Positions 28,158-36,455 of a DNA stretch of 64,000 nt are shown in pieces. Every line of letters starts with the position of its first letter. The first letter of the stretch is position 1. This DNA is from CAIWHR01 sp963734085 (GTDB lineage: Bacteria; Pseudomonadota; Gammaproteobacteria; Burkholderiales; Casimicrobiaceae), in contig CAVTFT010000014.1 in assembly GCA_963734085.1 (NCBI GenBank), positions 1 through 64,000 on the forward strand, written 5' to 3'. A program made the translations under genes and the position numbers. The notes beneath the pieces are model-generated. The model was not told the origin of the DNA. It saw only the letters and a program-made list of their open reading frames with translations, and made no database searches.

Positions 28158-28569
28158 CGAGCGCAAGATCCTCTCCGACCTGTGGGTGGCGAATTCGCAG
28201 TATGAGGCAATTCGCCGGTGCGATGCCGCCTTGCGCGTCGCCCAACCCTTCCGCGAGCTTAAGCGTCTCCCGGCATCGCCAGGAGACTCTGCCGGTTGAG
28301 GGTATACCCGTGCAGCAGGACCGCCAATGCATCGCCGCCCCCGCCCTCTGACGTCCTCCCGGAATTTCGGATCAGTTCAAAAGTGGAGGAGGTTGACGGC
28401 GCTGCGCGCCGACTCGCCGATGATCTGGATTTCAGGGCCCAGCACGTTGATGATTGACGCCGGGCTGATTTGAACGACCTCTGGTTCGTACGTTTCAGCG
28501 CGTGCCGATCTCGAGGGCACAAGCGTGGCGGATCGACACCGCAGACAACGTCGCGAATGCGTTTCCGCG
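28158..28569. other. 410-base gap between convergent genes
   Basis: No gene with good support. A minus-strand frame near 28524-28377 gives a plausible short peptide (EPEVVQISPASIINVLGPEI) with only a GTG start, and may be a remnant or a small gene. Confidence 0.3.
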
Positions 28570-30213
28570 TCACTCCACCGCGAGGATGAGGTTGGGCAGG
28601 CCCATCCGGAAGCGCACTTGGTCCAGCAATTGCGCGTTGCGCATGGCGATAGGGATGTCGAACTCCCATAGATCGCATGGCGACGCAGCGATGCCGGACA
28701 CGGCGAGGATGGCGTTCGTCGCCCGCCGCGCCGCTTCGTTCGCCGCCTCCATCGTGGCAAGGTCGGTGTGGGTACGCACGTAGTCGGCGGCCAGGAACAG
28801 GTTGCCGATCTCTGTGTACGCCTCCGGGCGAGCCGCGAGGGATCCAACACGATTGATCAGCAGCGGCTCGAGGTTCGTTACGGTGCCCGGATTGGGCAGC
28901 CGGATGTCCGGATCGAGGAACCAGTCCACGAGATTGCGATCCTCGAGCTGCATCGGCCCGGGGCCGTTGAGCGCCGCCTTCAGCTGCGCCCAGACTTCGT
29001 CCTTGATCTCCTCGCGCGAATTCGCCGCCATCGCCGCCTTCCCGTTGAAATTTCCGGGCGCCGTCCAGTTCGAGATGTCGACGGAGAGGATTCCGCCCAC
29101 CCGCCCATCGCCATACTCCGATAGGTCGTAGCCGCGCCAAAACTGTCGCTGCGAGATTGACGTGAGTGCCCAGCTCGAGTCGAGATAGATCGCGTGCCCG
29201 TTGGTGAGCGGTTCATCGGTCTCGAGGTAGAACTGGATGCCGTTCATCCACTCGGTACGAAGCTCGCCGAGTCGCGCGAGCGATGGTGCCGCCCGGATCA
29301 GCTCGGACGTGACCAATCCCTGCATGATCTCCACTGGCATCGCCGCGACATGGAAATCCGCGACCACTTCTTCGAGTTGCCCGTTGCGTTCGACCGAGAT
29401 GCTGCGAAGCCGGTTGCCCGCCAGATTGAACGAATGCACGGCAGCGTTCGGCACGAGTGACACACCAAGCCGGTCCGTCAAGTGCTTGCACCAGGGATCG
29501 ATCCACACGTCGTTGGTCGGCCCGTTCAGCAGTCGATCGAACGTGCGTCCCGGAACGAGGAGCCCGTAGAAAAGCTGCAACAGGATGCGACCCACGGTAC
29601 GCGTGCTGCTCTCCTCGGCGCGCATGGCAACAAGCGAGCGGGTCAGTCCCTGCCCGAGGTATTTGCGATAGTTCACGGATCGCCCGTCCGCCTCGATGAA
29701 GTTCCAGAACGCGATCTGCTCATATTCTTCCTGGTAGCGCTCCTCGCAACTTGTTGCCAGCGCCAGCAGCCGCGTGACGAAGAACGTGATCTCGTCGTGC
29801 GGAATGTCCAGATTGTCGAACAGCGCGAGGAACGCGGTCCGGAAATCATCCAAGGTCTCCGGGAATCGAGCGACCCAGACTGGATCGATCTTGCCTTGGC
29901 GAGCGAGGAGGATCCGCGTGGCGAGCACCAGATTGTCGCGGCAGTTGGCGCCACTCGAGCCGAAAGGGATTCGACTCATGGTGTCGGTCACATGCTTGTA
30001 GAACCCCGGGAAAAAGCGGAAACCGTGTTCTCCCGGAAGGTCCTTGCGTCCGGCGGCGCCGCTGCCGGCGACCGACAGGCTGCGAGCCTTGCCGCCGAAC
30101 ACGGCGTTGCGCTCGTACACCGTCACCGCGAATCCGCGTTCGGCCAGCTCATGCGCCGCGCTGAGTCCGCCGACGCCGCCGCCGAGGATCACTACCGAAT
30201 GCTTCGCTGGCAC
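28570..30213 (-). CDS. FAD-dependent oxidoreductase of the amine oxidase/phytoene desaturase type
   Basis: A 547-residue flavoprotein. It opens with the dinucleotide-binding motif VVILGGGVGGLSAAHELAER followed by VYERNAVFGGKA. A signature LPGEHGFRFFPGFYKHVTDTM comes next, and the C-terminal FAD-contact segment reads NLFLAADYVRTHTDLATMEAA. The usual length of the family is 450-550. The start is a GTG at 30213 behind AAAAGGCG. It probably oxidises or isomerises a hydrophobic or polyene substrate, as in desaturases and hydroxysqualene dehydroxylase relatives, but the substrate cannot be read. The gene downstream on the same strand is lost. Confidence 0.75.
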   Translation of the reverse strand: MPAKHSVVILGGGVGGLSAAHELAERGFAVTVYERNAVFGGKARSLSVAGSGAAGRKDLPGEHGFRFFPGFYKHVTDTMSRIPFGSSGANCRDNLVLATRILLARQGKIDPVWVARFPETLDDFRTAFLALFDNLDIPHDEITFFVTRLLALATSCEERYQEEYEQIAFWNFIEADGRSVNYRKYLGQGLTRSLVAMRAEESSTRTVGRILLQLFYGLLVPGRTFDRLLNGPTNDVWIDPWCKHLTDRLGVSLVPNAAVHSFNLAGNRLRSISVERNGQLEEVVADFHVAAMPVEIMQGLVTSELIRAAPSLARLGELRTEWMNGIQFYLETDEPLTNGHAIYLDSSWALTSISQRQFWRGYDLSEYGDGRVGGILSVDISNWTAPGNFNGKAAMAANSREEIKDEVWAQLKAALNGPGPMQLEDRNLVDWFLDPDIRLPNPGTVTNLEPLLINRVGSLAARPEAYTEIGNLFLAADYVRTHTDLATMEAANEAARRATNAILAVSGIAASPCDLWEFDIPIAMRNAQLLDQVRFRMGLPNLILAVE

Positions 30214-30516
30214 GGATTCGCCTTTTCGCTAGACAACCGTTCGGCGGGCGCGGGCCTTCTTTCGGAGTATAAGTCCGGAGACCGGCCTCGCAGACGCCGT
30301 CGGACCCTGAATCGTCATTCTCGCTGACGGGCGGGATCACGCCACATCACTTGGGCGCGTCGGCTGTACGGCCACGCACCGTGGGCAGCCCGTCATGCGA
30401 CTGCGCCGTACAGCCACGCCGCGCATTCGATTGGACGGTTTCGGTGCGTATCGGCAATGGAGAACGTGACTCGAAGGCGAGCAATGGGGCGAACTCGATG
30501 ATCACGCTGCACTCGA
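30214..30516. other. 300-base gap between the FAD oxidoreductase and the membrane-protein gene
   Basis: No convincing gene. It should hold the promoter of the FAD oxidoreductase on the minus strand. Confidence 0.35.
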
Positions 30517-30942
30517 TCACGCGTCGGGCGACGCAGGTACCCTCGCCTGCCGATAGCCGCGCAGCAGGATCACCACGCCGATGAAGTTGAGAAGCGGCGG
30601 TGGTATCAGCACGCACCAGCCCAGCGTTGTCAGCGACGGCACGGCCAGGATGTACGAATATCCGTGAACAAATCGGAGACGCGCGCGCCGGCGACGATCG
30701 GCAGCCAGATCGGCTGTTTCCGCCAGCGCCACAGCGCGATGGCTTGCGCGAGCGCGAACGCCGCCCACTGGCCGCCGGAGCGGCGCAGGAAGGCGACATC
30801 CAGGCTGGCGGGCGCGGCATGGTGAAACAGCCGGAACCAGACCTCGGGCGCAAACCATGACATGAGGAAGATGGTCGCATCCTCCAGCAGCGCCCCCCAC
30901 AGAAAAATCAGGATGAGCGCTTTGAGCGGCTGCTTGATCATG
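30517..30942 (-). pseudogene. Four-helix membrane protein, frameshifted
   Basis: Reads MIKQPLKALILIFLWGALLED from an ATG at 30942, then helices near FALAQAIALWRWRK and PIWLPIVAGARVSDLF. A one-base shift near 30665 moves the frame to SYILAVPSLTTLGWCVLIPP and PLLNFIGVVILLRGYRQA, ending at 30517. The repaired protein is about 141 residues and fully hydrophobic. The shift may be a sequencing error. No family name recognised. Confidence 0.5.
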
Positions 30943-31093
30943 GGAAGTACTCCGTCGAGACGTTGGCCACTGAAACGCCGTGGCCCAAGATAGCCGTCAG
31001 CCGCGAGCGTGGCCGCTCTTGCGGCGAGGCGACGCCTACCGATGCAATTCGCGCCGACTATTCGCGACTGCAAGGCGCGGGCGGGCGAAGCGC

Positions 31094-31996
31094 TCAGGGG
31101 CGTTCGTTGCGGAGGCGAAGGAGTTCGGCGCCCGCGCCGAGAACCAGTGCGGTCGTGTTCTTGACCCAGTCGGCGCGAGACTTCCTCCAGTTCCTCCAGC
31201 CTTCTGGAAATCGCTTGTCCACGAACATCGCCTGGAGGTCGCTCACGGCGATTGCCGGTTCACCATCGATTTCCGTGGCATCGGGCTTGTTGGCGAGAAA
31301 GGCGAACAACAGGCCGAATTCGCCGGCGGCGCCCACGAGATTGTCCTCGCCGAGCAATTTGGTGAGCTTCGCCTCGAGATCCCGATGGGCATCGGCGGCT
31401 CTTGCCTCGGATGCGCCGAGCCTCTTCACGAGCGCCGGGCCGATGCTACCGACGAAGGAATCGAGATCGCTCAGCAACAAGGCTGCCGTCACGGCGCCAA
31501 ACACCTTGGCGTTGGGATCTCGGTGGAGATTCTCTCCAATAAAGCGCGCAATGTCAGAACGCGTGACAAGGCCAGCCGTGGCGCGTCGGGTAAGTCGGTC
31601 GAAATCGACGCGACTGAGCCTGCCGGAGGCCAACGTCCGTGGATCGCCCTGCAGGATGCCGCTATGCCCCGGATGCGATCCTTGCGAGCCGGGAAATTCG
31701 AGCGAGAACAGTCCGGCCGGCGTTTTCGTATCGAGTTTGCCGGAGCTGCCGCGCATCAACAAATGGTTGCCCGTTGCGAACAGCTGCAGCACCTCCCCCA
31801 GATCGCCGCCGCCCGTGTTGCCCAATTCCCTGACCTCATCAACGCTGGCCAGTGGATTGGCGGGGTCGTTGCGCACCGAAAGATCGCCCGTGGACACTGC
31901 GGTCCCAATGAACGGACAGGTGGCTTTGGTCTGCACGATCCGGTTCCTGACCTCCGCAGTGATCGCCACCGTGGTCACGAATTTGCCGTCACTCAT
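31094..31996 (-). CDS. Uncharacterised 300-residue protein
   Basis: A soluble protein of unknown family that starts MSDGKFVTTVAITAEVRNRI. Conserved-looking blocks are TCPFIGTAVSTGDLSVRND, NTGGGDLGEVLQLFATGNH, PGSQGSHPGHSGILQGDP and a helical C-terminal half (FIGENLHRDPNAKVFGAVT). The early Cys-Pro and the later HPGHS recall the haem-thiolate peroxygenases, which use a Cys-Pro proximal ligand, but the remaining signature is not evident. It is separated by about 150 bases from the SLATT-like gene on the same strand, so they may share a transcript. Confidence 0.5.
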   Translation of the reverse strand: MSDGKFVTTVAITAEVRNRIVQTKATCPFIGTAVSTGDLSVRNDPANPLASVDEVRELGNTGGGDLGEVLQLFATGNHLLMRGSSGKLDTKTPAGLFSLEFPGSQGSHPGHSGILQGDPRTLASGRLSRVDFDRLTRRATAGLVTRSDIARFIGENLHRDPNAKVFGAVTAALLLSDLDSFVGSIGPALVKRLGASEARAADAHRDLEAKLTKLLGEDNLVGAAGEFGLLFAFLANKPDATEIDGEPAIAVSDLQAMFVDKRFPEGWRNWRKSRADWVKNTTALVLGAGAELLRLRNERP

Positions 31997-32147
31997 GGAG
32001 AAATCGTCACGCGTGTGGGTTGATCGGAACGATTCTCTCTCACGAGGCGAACCGCTCTCTCATGCATGCACTCTTGCGGCACTGGAAACCGGCGCCGGCG
32101 CAAGCTCGGATCCGTTCCCCTGACGTTGGGACCCGCCGCTTGCGCGC

Positions 32148-32687
32148 TCATTGAAGCTCCAGCGGCTCCTTCGCGCCAAAACGCTTGGCCCCGCGCTTCC
32201 ACATGCGGACGCTGAGCTCGGGCGCATCTTGCGTGACGCGGTTCATCTCCTTGCGGACCCGGTCGAGACAGTCCTCGGCCTTGCCTCGGGACTCGACCGG
32301 GAGGTGCAGCGTCTCCTCGATGTCGCGCGGGATCGCCGAATACCAATCGGTGGCGGTCGCATGCTGCGCCGCGCGCTCGGAGAAACGAAGGAAGGTCTGG
32401 AGCGCGGCGAGCACTGCTGCGACGATGCTGACAGCGCCAACCGCCAACGCTTTCGGCCTGTCAGTCGCGCGGTCCGCGAACATCACCGTCCCGACGATGC
32501 TCGCAAAGACAACTGCGGGCACGCCTACGATATCGCTGAGCAGTCGAAACAGGTCCGCCGACGCGTACTGGGCAGACTGCGCCGCATAGACGCGCATGTG
32601 CCAATTCTCGAGGAGGTGCGCGATCTGGCCATCCCAGCCACGTCCGGCGCTCGGCGCCGCACCTTGTCCCGTGTCCTTCGAGTCCAT
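32148..32687 (-). CDS. SLATT-like two-helix membrane protein (possible defence effector)
   Basis: A 179-residue protein. After a charged N-terminus it has HMRVYAAQSAQYASADLFRLLSDI, then two adjacent membrane helices (VPAVVFASIVGTVMFA and ALAVGAVSIVAAVLAALQTFL), then RAAQHATATDWYSAIPRDIEETL. This arrangement of a Tyr-containing helix, two helices and a C-terminal coiled region matches SLATT domains, pore-forming effectors linked to SMODS/SLOG nucleotide systems. The ATG at 32687 has an excellent ribosome site (GGGAGGTGACC). No nucleotide synthase or SLOG gene lies beside it, so a role in defence is inference. Confidence 0.55.
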   Translation of the reverse strand: MDSKDTGQGAAPSAGRGWDGQIAHLLENWHMRVYAAQSAQYASADLFRLLSDIVGVPAVVFASIVGTVMFADRATDRPKALAVGAVSIVAAVLAALQTFLRFSERAAQHATATDWYSAIPRDIEETLHLPVESRGKAEDCLDRVRKEMNRVTQDAPELSVRMWKRGAKRFGAKEPLELQ

Positions 32688-33190
32688 GGTCACCTCCCGT
32701 CCCAGCCCCACTCTCCCGGCGAACGCTCCTCCAACTTGAACACGTCGCCCCGCGCCGAGGACCCGGCGCTCCACTCCTAGACCGCGTGCCATCCCGACGC
32801 CCGCCGGGGCCAGCGGGAGACTCGGTAAATCCGGCCCCGACAAAGCCCGAGGGATGATCCGCCAGGACCCAGGCCTGCAGCTAATATCTAGGGGCGGACG
32901 TCAACGCAAATATACCCCGCCGGCGACGGCAGCAGCTATTGGCGGGTGGGCTCATGCGCGCTGCCGGCCTGCTTGTACACATGCAGCCGCCGGGTTTCAC
33001 GGTTTTCCGAAGCAAACTGCGCACGCCCCGCGGCGAGTTGTCGGTTGAGGGCCATGGTCCAGATGACTGACTCACGCGGGTGCTTCAGCATCGTCAGAAG
33101 GTGGCTGATCCCATGCTCAAGGAAGTTTCCGAGTCCAGCCGCTCACGTGGCGAGCGCCCGGAACTGCGTCAACAGCTGCAGGCACCCGAG
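32688..33190. other. 500-base gap, no supported gene
   Basis: Only shadow frames are visible. The region holds the promoter of the SLATT-like gene on the minus strand and the downstream side of the peroxidase remnant. Confidence 0.35.
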
Positions 33191-33665
33191 CTAGGCCCGC
33201 GTATTTCCGTTGGCGGCGAAATAGCTCAAAGCGCGCAGGCTGGGAAGGAAAAAATACGCACCGCCGCGCACGGTGACGAATTGGGGCAGGCTGGATATGC
33301 GGCGCCGCAAGCCGCCCTCTTTGGGTATCTTGAAATCAGCGGTAATCGGGCAGCCTGGTAGCGGCTCGCGATTGCCGATCAGCGGATCGCTCTCCCCGGT
33401 CAAGCGGGAAAACTTGGTGTTCGTCGTCCACGCATTCTGCAGGAACTCGAATTGCCGCGAGATGTTCGCGTTGAGGCAAATGAAGTGCAAGCCCCGCTCT
33501 GGATCGTCAGGCGGTGCCGGCGCGAGCGCGTTCTGGGGCGACAGCTCAGGCCCGTATTCGCGGCCGCGGCGCAGGATGCGATGAAAGCGCACCGGGGACA
33601 TCAGGTCGTCGCGGAAGCCTCCGGGCCCGAAACCGAGCATGGCGACGAGCCTCGCGACCCGGGTC
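33191..33665 (-). pseudogene. C-terminal remnant of a Dyp-type peroxidase
   Basis: The frame encodes SPVRFHRILRRGREYGPELS, then RGLHFICLNANISRQFEFLQ and DPLIGNREPLPGCP, the characteristic last third of Dyp-type haem peroxidases. The catalytic N-terminal two thirds, including the haem His region, are absent. Upstream it runs straight into an SDR fragment. Nonfunctional. Confidence 0.7.
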
Positions 33666-33900
33666 GGGCGTCCGGGCTAATCCCAAGAATGTTCCACGCA
33701 AGTTCACGTCTACGCAGCGGTCGAAGCTTTCCACGGTGAGCTCGAGCATGTCGCCGTGGCGTAACGATGTGACGCCCGCATTGTTGACTAAGCAGTCGAT
33801 CGAGCCGAGCTGGTTACGGATCGTATCCACGAGCGGCATCGCCCGAGGCCGCGACGCATCGGACGTCGCGATCAGCAGTACGTTCGGCCCCAACACGCTG
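33665..33900 (-). pseudogene. Internal fragment of a short-chain dehydrogenase
   Basis: Reads DTIRNQLGSIDCLVNNAGVTS then SFDRCVDVNLRGTFLGLA, the central motifs of an SDR. Cofactor-binding start and catalytic YxxxK end are missing. It is fused at about 33665 to the Dyp-peroxidase remnant. Confidence 0.65.
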
Positions 33901-33993
33901 ACCAGCTTCAAGGTATGGACTGACGAGGTACGCGCAGGGTTATTCAGTGATGGTCGGTGCGTGTGCCCGGTCCCAGTCCGCGTTGCCGTTGAG

Positions 33994-34095
33994 TGATGAT
34001 CATGTAGCCGGCCCCTTCGGGTCAAAGTCCATTTCCCAACTTGACATTAACCCCGCCGCTTAACCGCGGCGAGGAGGCCGGCTACATGATCATCA
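33994..34095. repeat. 102-base element with perfect 20-base inverted ends (MITE-like)
   Basis: TGATGATCATGTAGCCGGCC at 33994-34013 is matched by its exact reverse complement at 34076-34095. The 62-base interior contains a smaller GC-rich hairpin (CGCCGCTTAACCGCGGCG). No coding frame fits. The element lies just beyond the 3' end of the borosin-like operon. It may be a miniature transposable element or a very large stem-loop that ends transcription. Confidence 0.7.
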
Positions 34096-34128
34096 TTCGA
34101 CGCGAGAGGTGCGTCGCGTCGACGGGTA

Positions 34129-34944
34129 TCAACGCCCCGAAGGGAAAATCACGCGCGTCATGTAGGCGACGTCCAGTTTCGCAGGGCACGCAGGCGGCAG
34201 GTACAGCGTCGAGATCGGCGTCATCGCGATCCGGCTCAACGATCCCAATGCAACGCGCGCGACCCGCGGCTCGCAGCCGACGAGCATCGCGGCTTCGTAG
34301 ACGACGACCGGATGATCGGCGGGATAGTAGACCGAGAGCTTCTCAACCAGTGCCGGAAGCAACGACGCGTCATAGCCATGCTGCCGGTAGGCTGGCTCGC
34401 CGAGCACGCCAACCTGCCACAGGACGAGTTGGGCCGACGTGTCGATCACGCGCTCATGGAGGAGGAAGTCGGTGGCCTCCAGCGACAGGCAGCCGTTCTC
34501 GGCCGGATCAACGCCGAGGTCAGCGAACAGGCAGTCCTCCGCGGATACGGCGGCCAGCATGCGCGCGCGATATCCCTCGGCCCGCGCGACGCGGACGGCC
34601 TCGTGCGGCGGAAACGCGAAAACACCTGGATGACCATAGAAGACTGCGACAGTCATGCGTCCCTGCCGAACACTCGCCATGATCTCGTCGACCATCTCCG
34701 TGTAGGTCTGCGCGCGTGGTTTGCCGTCGGCATAAAGTCGGAACAGAGACTCCGCATCAGCGTTGAGCGTGCGGACGACCGCTTCGGCGACCGGGTCGGT
34801 GACGCCATAGAAGAGACGGTCCGCGCGGCGCATCCATGCGACTGCTTCAAGCGTTAGCTGCCCGGTGATCCGGATTCCCGTGCCCGCAATCACCAGGTCT
34901 TCGGAAAACAGCCGCATGCCGCGATGCGTGCGACCCGCATTCAC
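34129..34944 (-). CDS. Borosin-type peptide alpha-N-methyltransferase (tetrapyrrole-methylase fold)
   Basis: From the ATG at 34917 a 262-residue enzyme; an in-frame GTG at 34944 overlaps the precursor stop (GTGA) and may be the coupled start. It carries the SAM-binding start GTGIRITGQLT (residues 12-22), an active-site-like LYADGKPRAQTYTEM (61-75) and FYGHPGVF (93-100), then SAEDCLFADLGVDP (125-138) and SLEATDF (145-151). These are the hallmarks of the OphMA/SonM methyltransferases that N-methylate the backbone of a RiPP precursor (borosins); the Y-R-Y and YGHPG residues correspond to the catalytic set. It is separate from its precursor, as in the split SonM/SonA system. The general tetrapyrrole methylase reading is excluded by the absence of porphyrin genes and the adjacent precursor. 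Confidence 0.82.
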   Translation of the reverse strand: MNAGRTHRGMRLFSEDLVIAGTGIRITGQLTLEAVAWMRRADRLFYGVTDPVAEAVVRTLNADAESLFRLYADGKPRAQTYTEMVDEIMASVRQGRMTVAVFYGHPGVFAFPPHEAVRVARAEGYRARMLAAVSAEDCLFADLGVDPAENGCLSLEATDFLLHERVIDTSAQLVLWQVGVLGEPAYRQHGYDASLLPALVEKLSVYYPADHPVVVYEAAMLVGCEPRVARVALGSLSRIAMTPISTLYLPPACPAKLDVAYMTRVIFPSGR

Positions 34945-35126
34945 GCCGAATTTTCGTGATCCGTCAGGAGCGTTGTCTGGAGAGCCGCGGCGTCTCCCGC
35001 CTCGAGAAGCAACCGATCGCACTCCGCGACGCCGCTGCTACAAAGCTCGGTGTTGGGATCCGCCACGAAGCGAGCCATCCGATCCGGATCGATTGAGACT
35101 CGCACTAGGAATTCCTTTAGCGTCAT
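34941..35126 (-). CDS. Borosin precursor-like peptide
   Basis: A 61-residue peptide immediately upstream of the methyltransferase. The first 45 residues form a compact helical leader (MTLKEFLVRVSIDPDRMARF, then ADPNTELCSSGV), much like the borosin-binding domain of split precursors such as SonA. The last 15 residues (AALQTTLLTDHENSA) would be the tail presented for methylation, with TTLL the likeliest target. Its stop overlaps an alternate start of the methyltransferase gene. Ribosome site is weak (CGGGAT). The assignment rests on size, position and leader form. Confidence 0.72.
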   Translation of the reverse strand: MTLKEFLVRVSIDPDRMARFVADPNTELCSSGVAECDRLLLEAGDAAALQTTLLTDHENSA

Positions 35127-35276
35127 AGTCGTATCCCGGTGGGTGTGAATCGCGCCGGCCGCACGCGAACACCCGCCGCGCGCAAGCGCGCCCGGCGGTG
35201 ACCTAACGGCGTGAATCGATTCTGCGCGAGGTCACACCGATCGCCGGGGGCGATTCGGCGTACCGACGCAGCAGCG

Positions 35277-35465
35277 CTACTTCAGCTGCTTGGCTCGTAC
35301 GTTGATAGCGTCTTCCAGCTGCTTCATCTGCGCAACCTGCGCTTCGAGCCCCGCTCGCTGGGCAGCCGTGAGGCGGCCCATCAATTGAAGGGAGTCCTTA
35401 TCCTGAACCGTGGAAAGGATGCTCACCCAGTCGATCGTGCGGAACACATCAACGAGCGTCGTCAT
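35277..35465 (-). CDS. Small peptide of the borosin-like operon
   Basis: A 62-residue peptide. The ATG at 35465 follows AAGGAAAAGAAC, so I prefer it to the start at 35492. The sequence is helical (MTTLVDVFRTIDWVSILSTV; LTAAQRAGLEAQVAQMKQLE) and ends in a basic tail (INVRAKQLK). It lies between the nucleotidyltransferase and the precursor gene, with gaps of 60 and 150 bases. It could be a second precursor, a partner protein, or an accessory helix bundle. Not recognised as a named family. Confidence 0.55.
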   Translation of the reverse strand: MTTLVDVFRTIDWVSILSTVQDKDSLQLMGRLTAAQRAGLEAQVAQMKQLEDAINVRAKQLK

Positions 35466-35525
35466 GTTCTTTTCCTTAAATGGTTCGTTCAAACCGTTCC
35501 TGCAGCACGCGTCGCCTCCGCAGCC

Positions 35526-36455
35526 TCAAAGCGGGCCGTACGTCGCCTCTGCGGTCACTAACGCACGACGCAGCGCCGCGTGCTCCGAAACGCTCGCGCC
35601 GGGCATCACCACTGACTCCTCCAACCTGGCATGGCGCGCCACGCGTGCACCGGGGCCGACGACGACGCGATCCATGACAACATCCGACTCGATCACCGCG
35701 TCGGCGCTCACGTAGTCGCGTCGTGCGACGCGCCGCAGCCATTCCAAGTTGCAGTCGAGGATGTCGACCGGAACGGTCAGGTTGCAGTCCCAAAGGCCCA
35801 CGTCCTCGGCGAAAAGATGATGGCCTCCCCGCACGAGCAAGTCAAGGGAGTGGGACAGCTCGTACTCGTCCCGCAGTGCGGTGCGCGGCGTCACGGCGAT
35901 GAAGTCGAAGATCGCCGGCTGCAGGGCGTAGAGCCCACAGCCCTTGAGATCGCCGGTCGGTCGATGCGGCTTTTCGATAACGGTCGTAACCCGCAAGCTT
36001 CCGTCGGTGCGTATCTCGCAGGCGGACGCAATCAGGCTCGGATCGCGCTCGCGCTTCACGGCGATCGCCGAAGCGCCCTCCTCAAGTCGCGCAAGCAGCC
36101 GTTGTGGCCGCTCCGCCCAGAAGAAGTAGTCGCCAAGAAGAAGGAGGAACGGTCCCGCGACTTCGGAGCGCACGCGTCCCACCGCATGCGCGATCCCGAG
36201 CTGCGACGACTGCTCGAAATACCGGATCCGGACACCGTACCCAGTGCCGTCTCCGAATTCGCGCACGACGTCCGCGGCGCGGTGGCCGACCACCATCAGG
36301 ACGTCGCGGACGCCGAGATCGCGCAACATGCGCAGGTGATGCCCGACGACTGGGGCGTCGCCGATCGGTACCAGCGGCTTGGCGTAGCTGTTGCCCAGCC
36401 GTCCCATCCGCGCCCCGCGCCCCGCGGCCAAGATCACTGCGCTACACGCGGTCAT
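35526..36455 (-). CDS. Sugar-phosphate nucleotidyltransferase
   Basis: A 309-residue enzyme with the pyrophosphorylase signature AVILAAGRGARMG and KPLVPIGDAPVVGHH, then LLLLGDYFFW for metal binding and VTTVIEKPHRPTGDLKGCG. The C-terminal 70 residues form a short left-handed beta-helix-like tail (VIESDVVMDRVVVGPGARVA). Such enzymes make NDP-sugars from sugar 1-phosphates and NTP. Its start overlaps the stop of the upstream gene (ATGA). In this operon it could supply the activated sugar used by the two glycosyltransferase-like proteins. Confidence 0.8.
   Translation of the reverse strand: MTACSAVILAAGRGARMGRLGNSYAKPLVPIGDAPVVGHHLRMLRDLGVRDVLMVVGHRAADVVREFGDGTGYGVRIRYFEQSSQLGIAHAVGRVRSEVAGPFLLLLGDYFFWAERPQRLLARLEEGASAIAVKRERDPSLIASACEIRTDGSLRVTTVIEKPHRPTGDLKGCGLYALQPAIFDFIAVTPRTALRDEYELSHSLDLLVRGGHHLFAEDVGLWDCNLTVPVDILDCNLEWLRRVARRDYVSADAVIESDVVMDRVVVGPGARVARHARLEESVVMPGASVSEHAALRRALVTAEATYGPL

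Noticed and set aside
34129..34944. Porphyrin or cobalamin methyltransferase
   Set aside because: The fold is shared, but no tetrapyrrole genes are nearby and the YGHPG and precursor context fit borosins.
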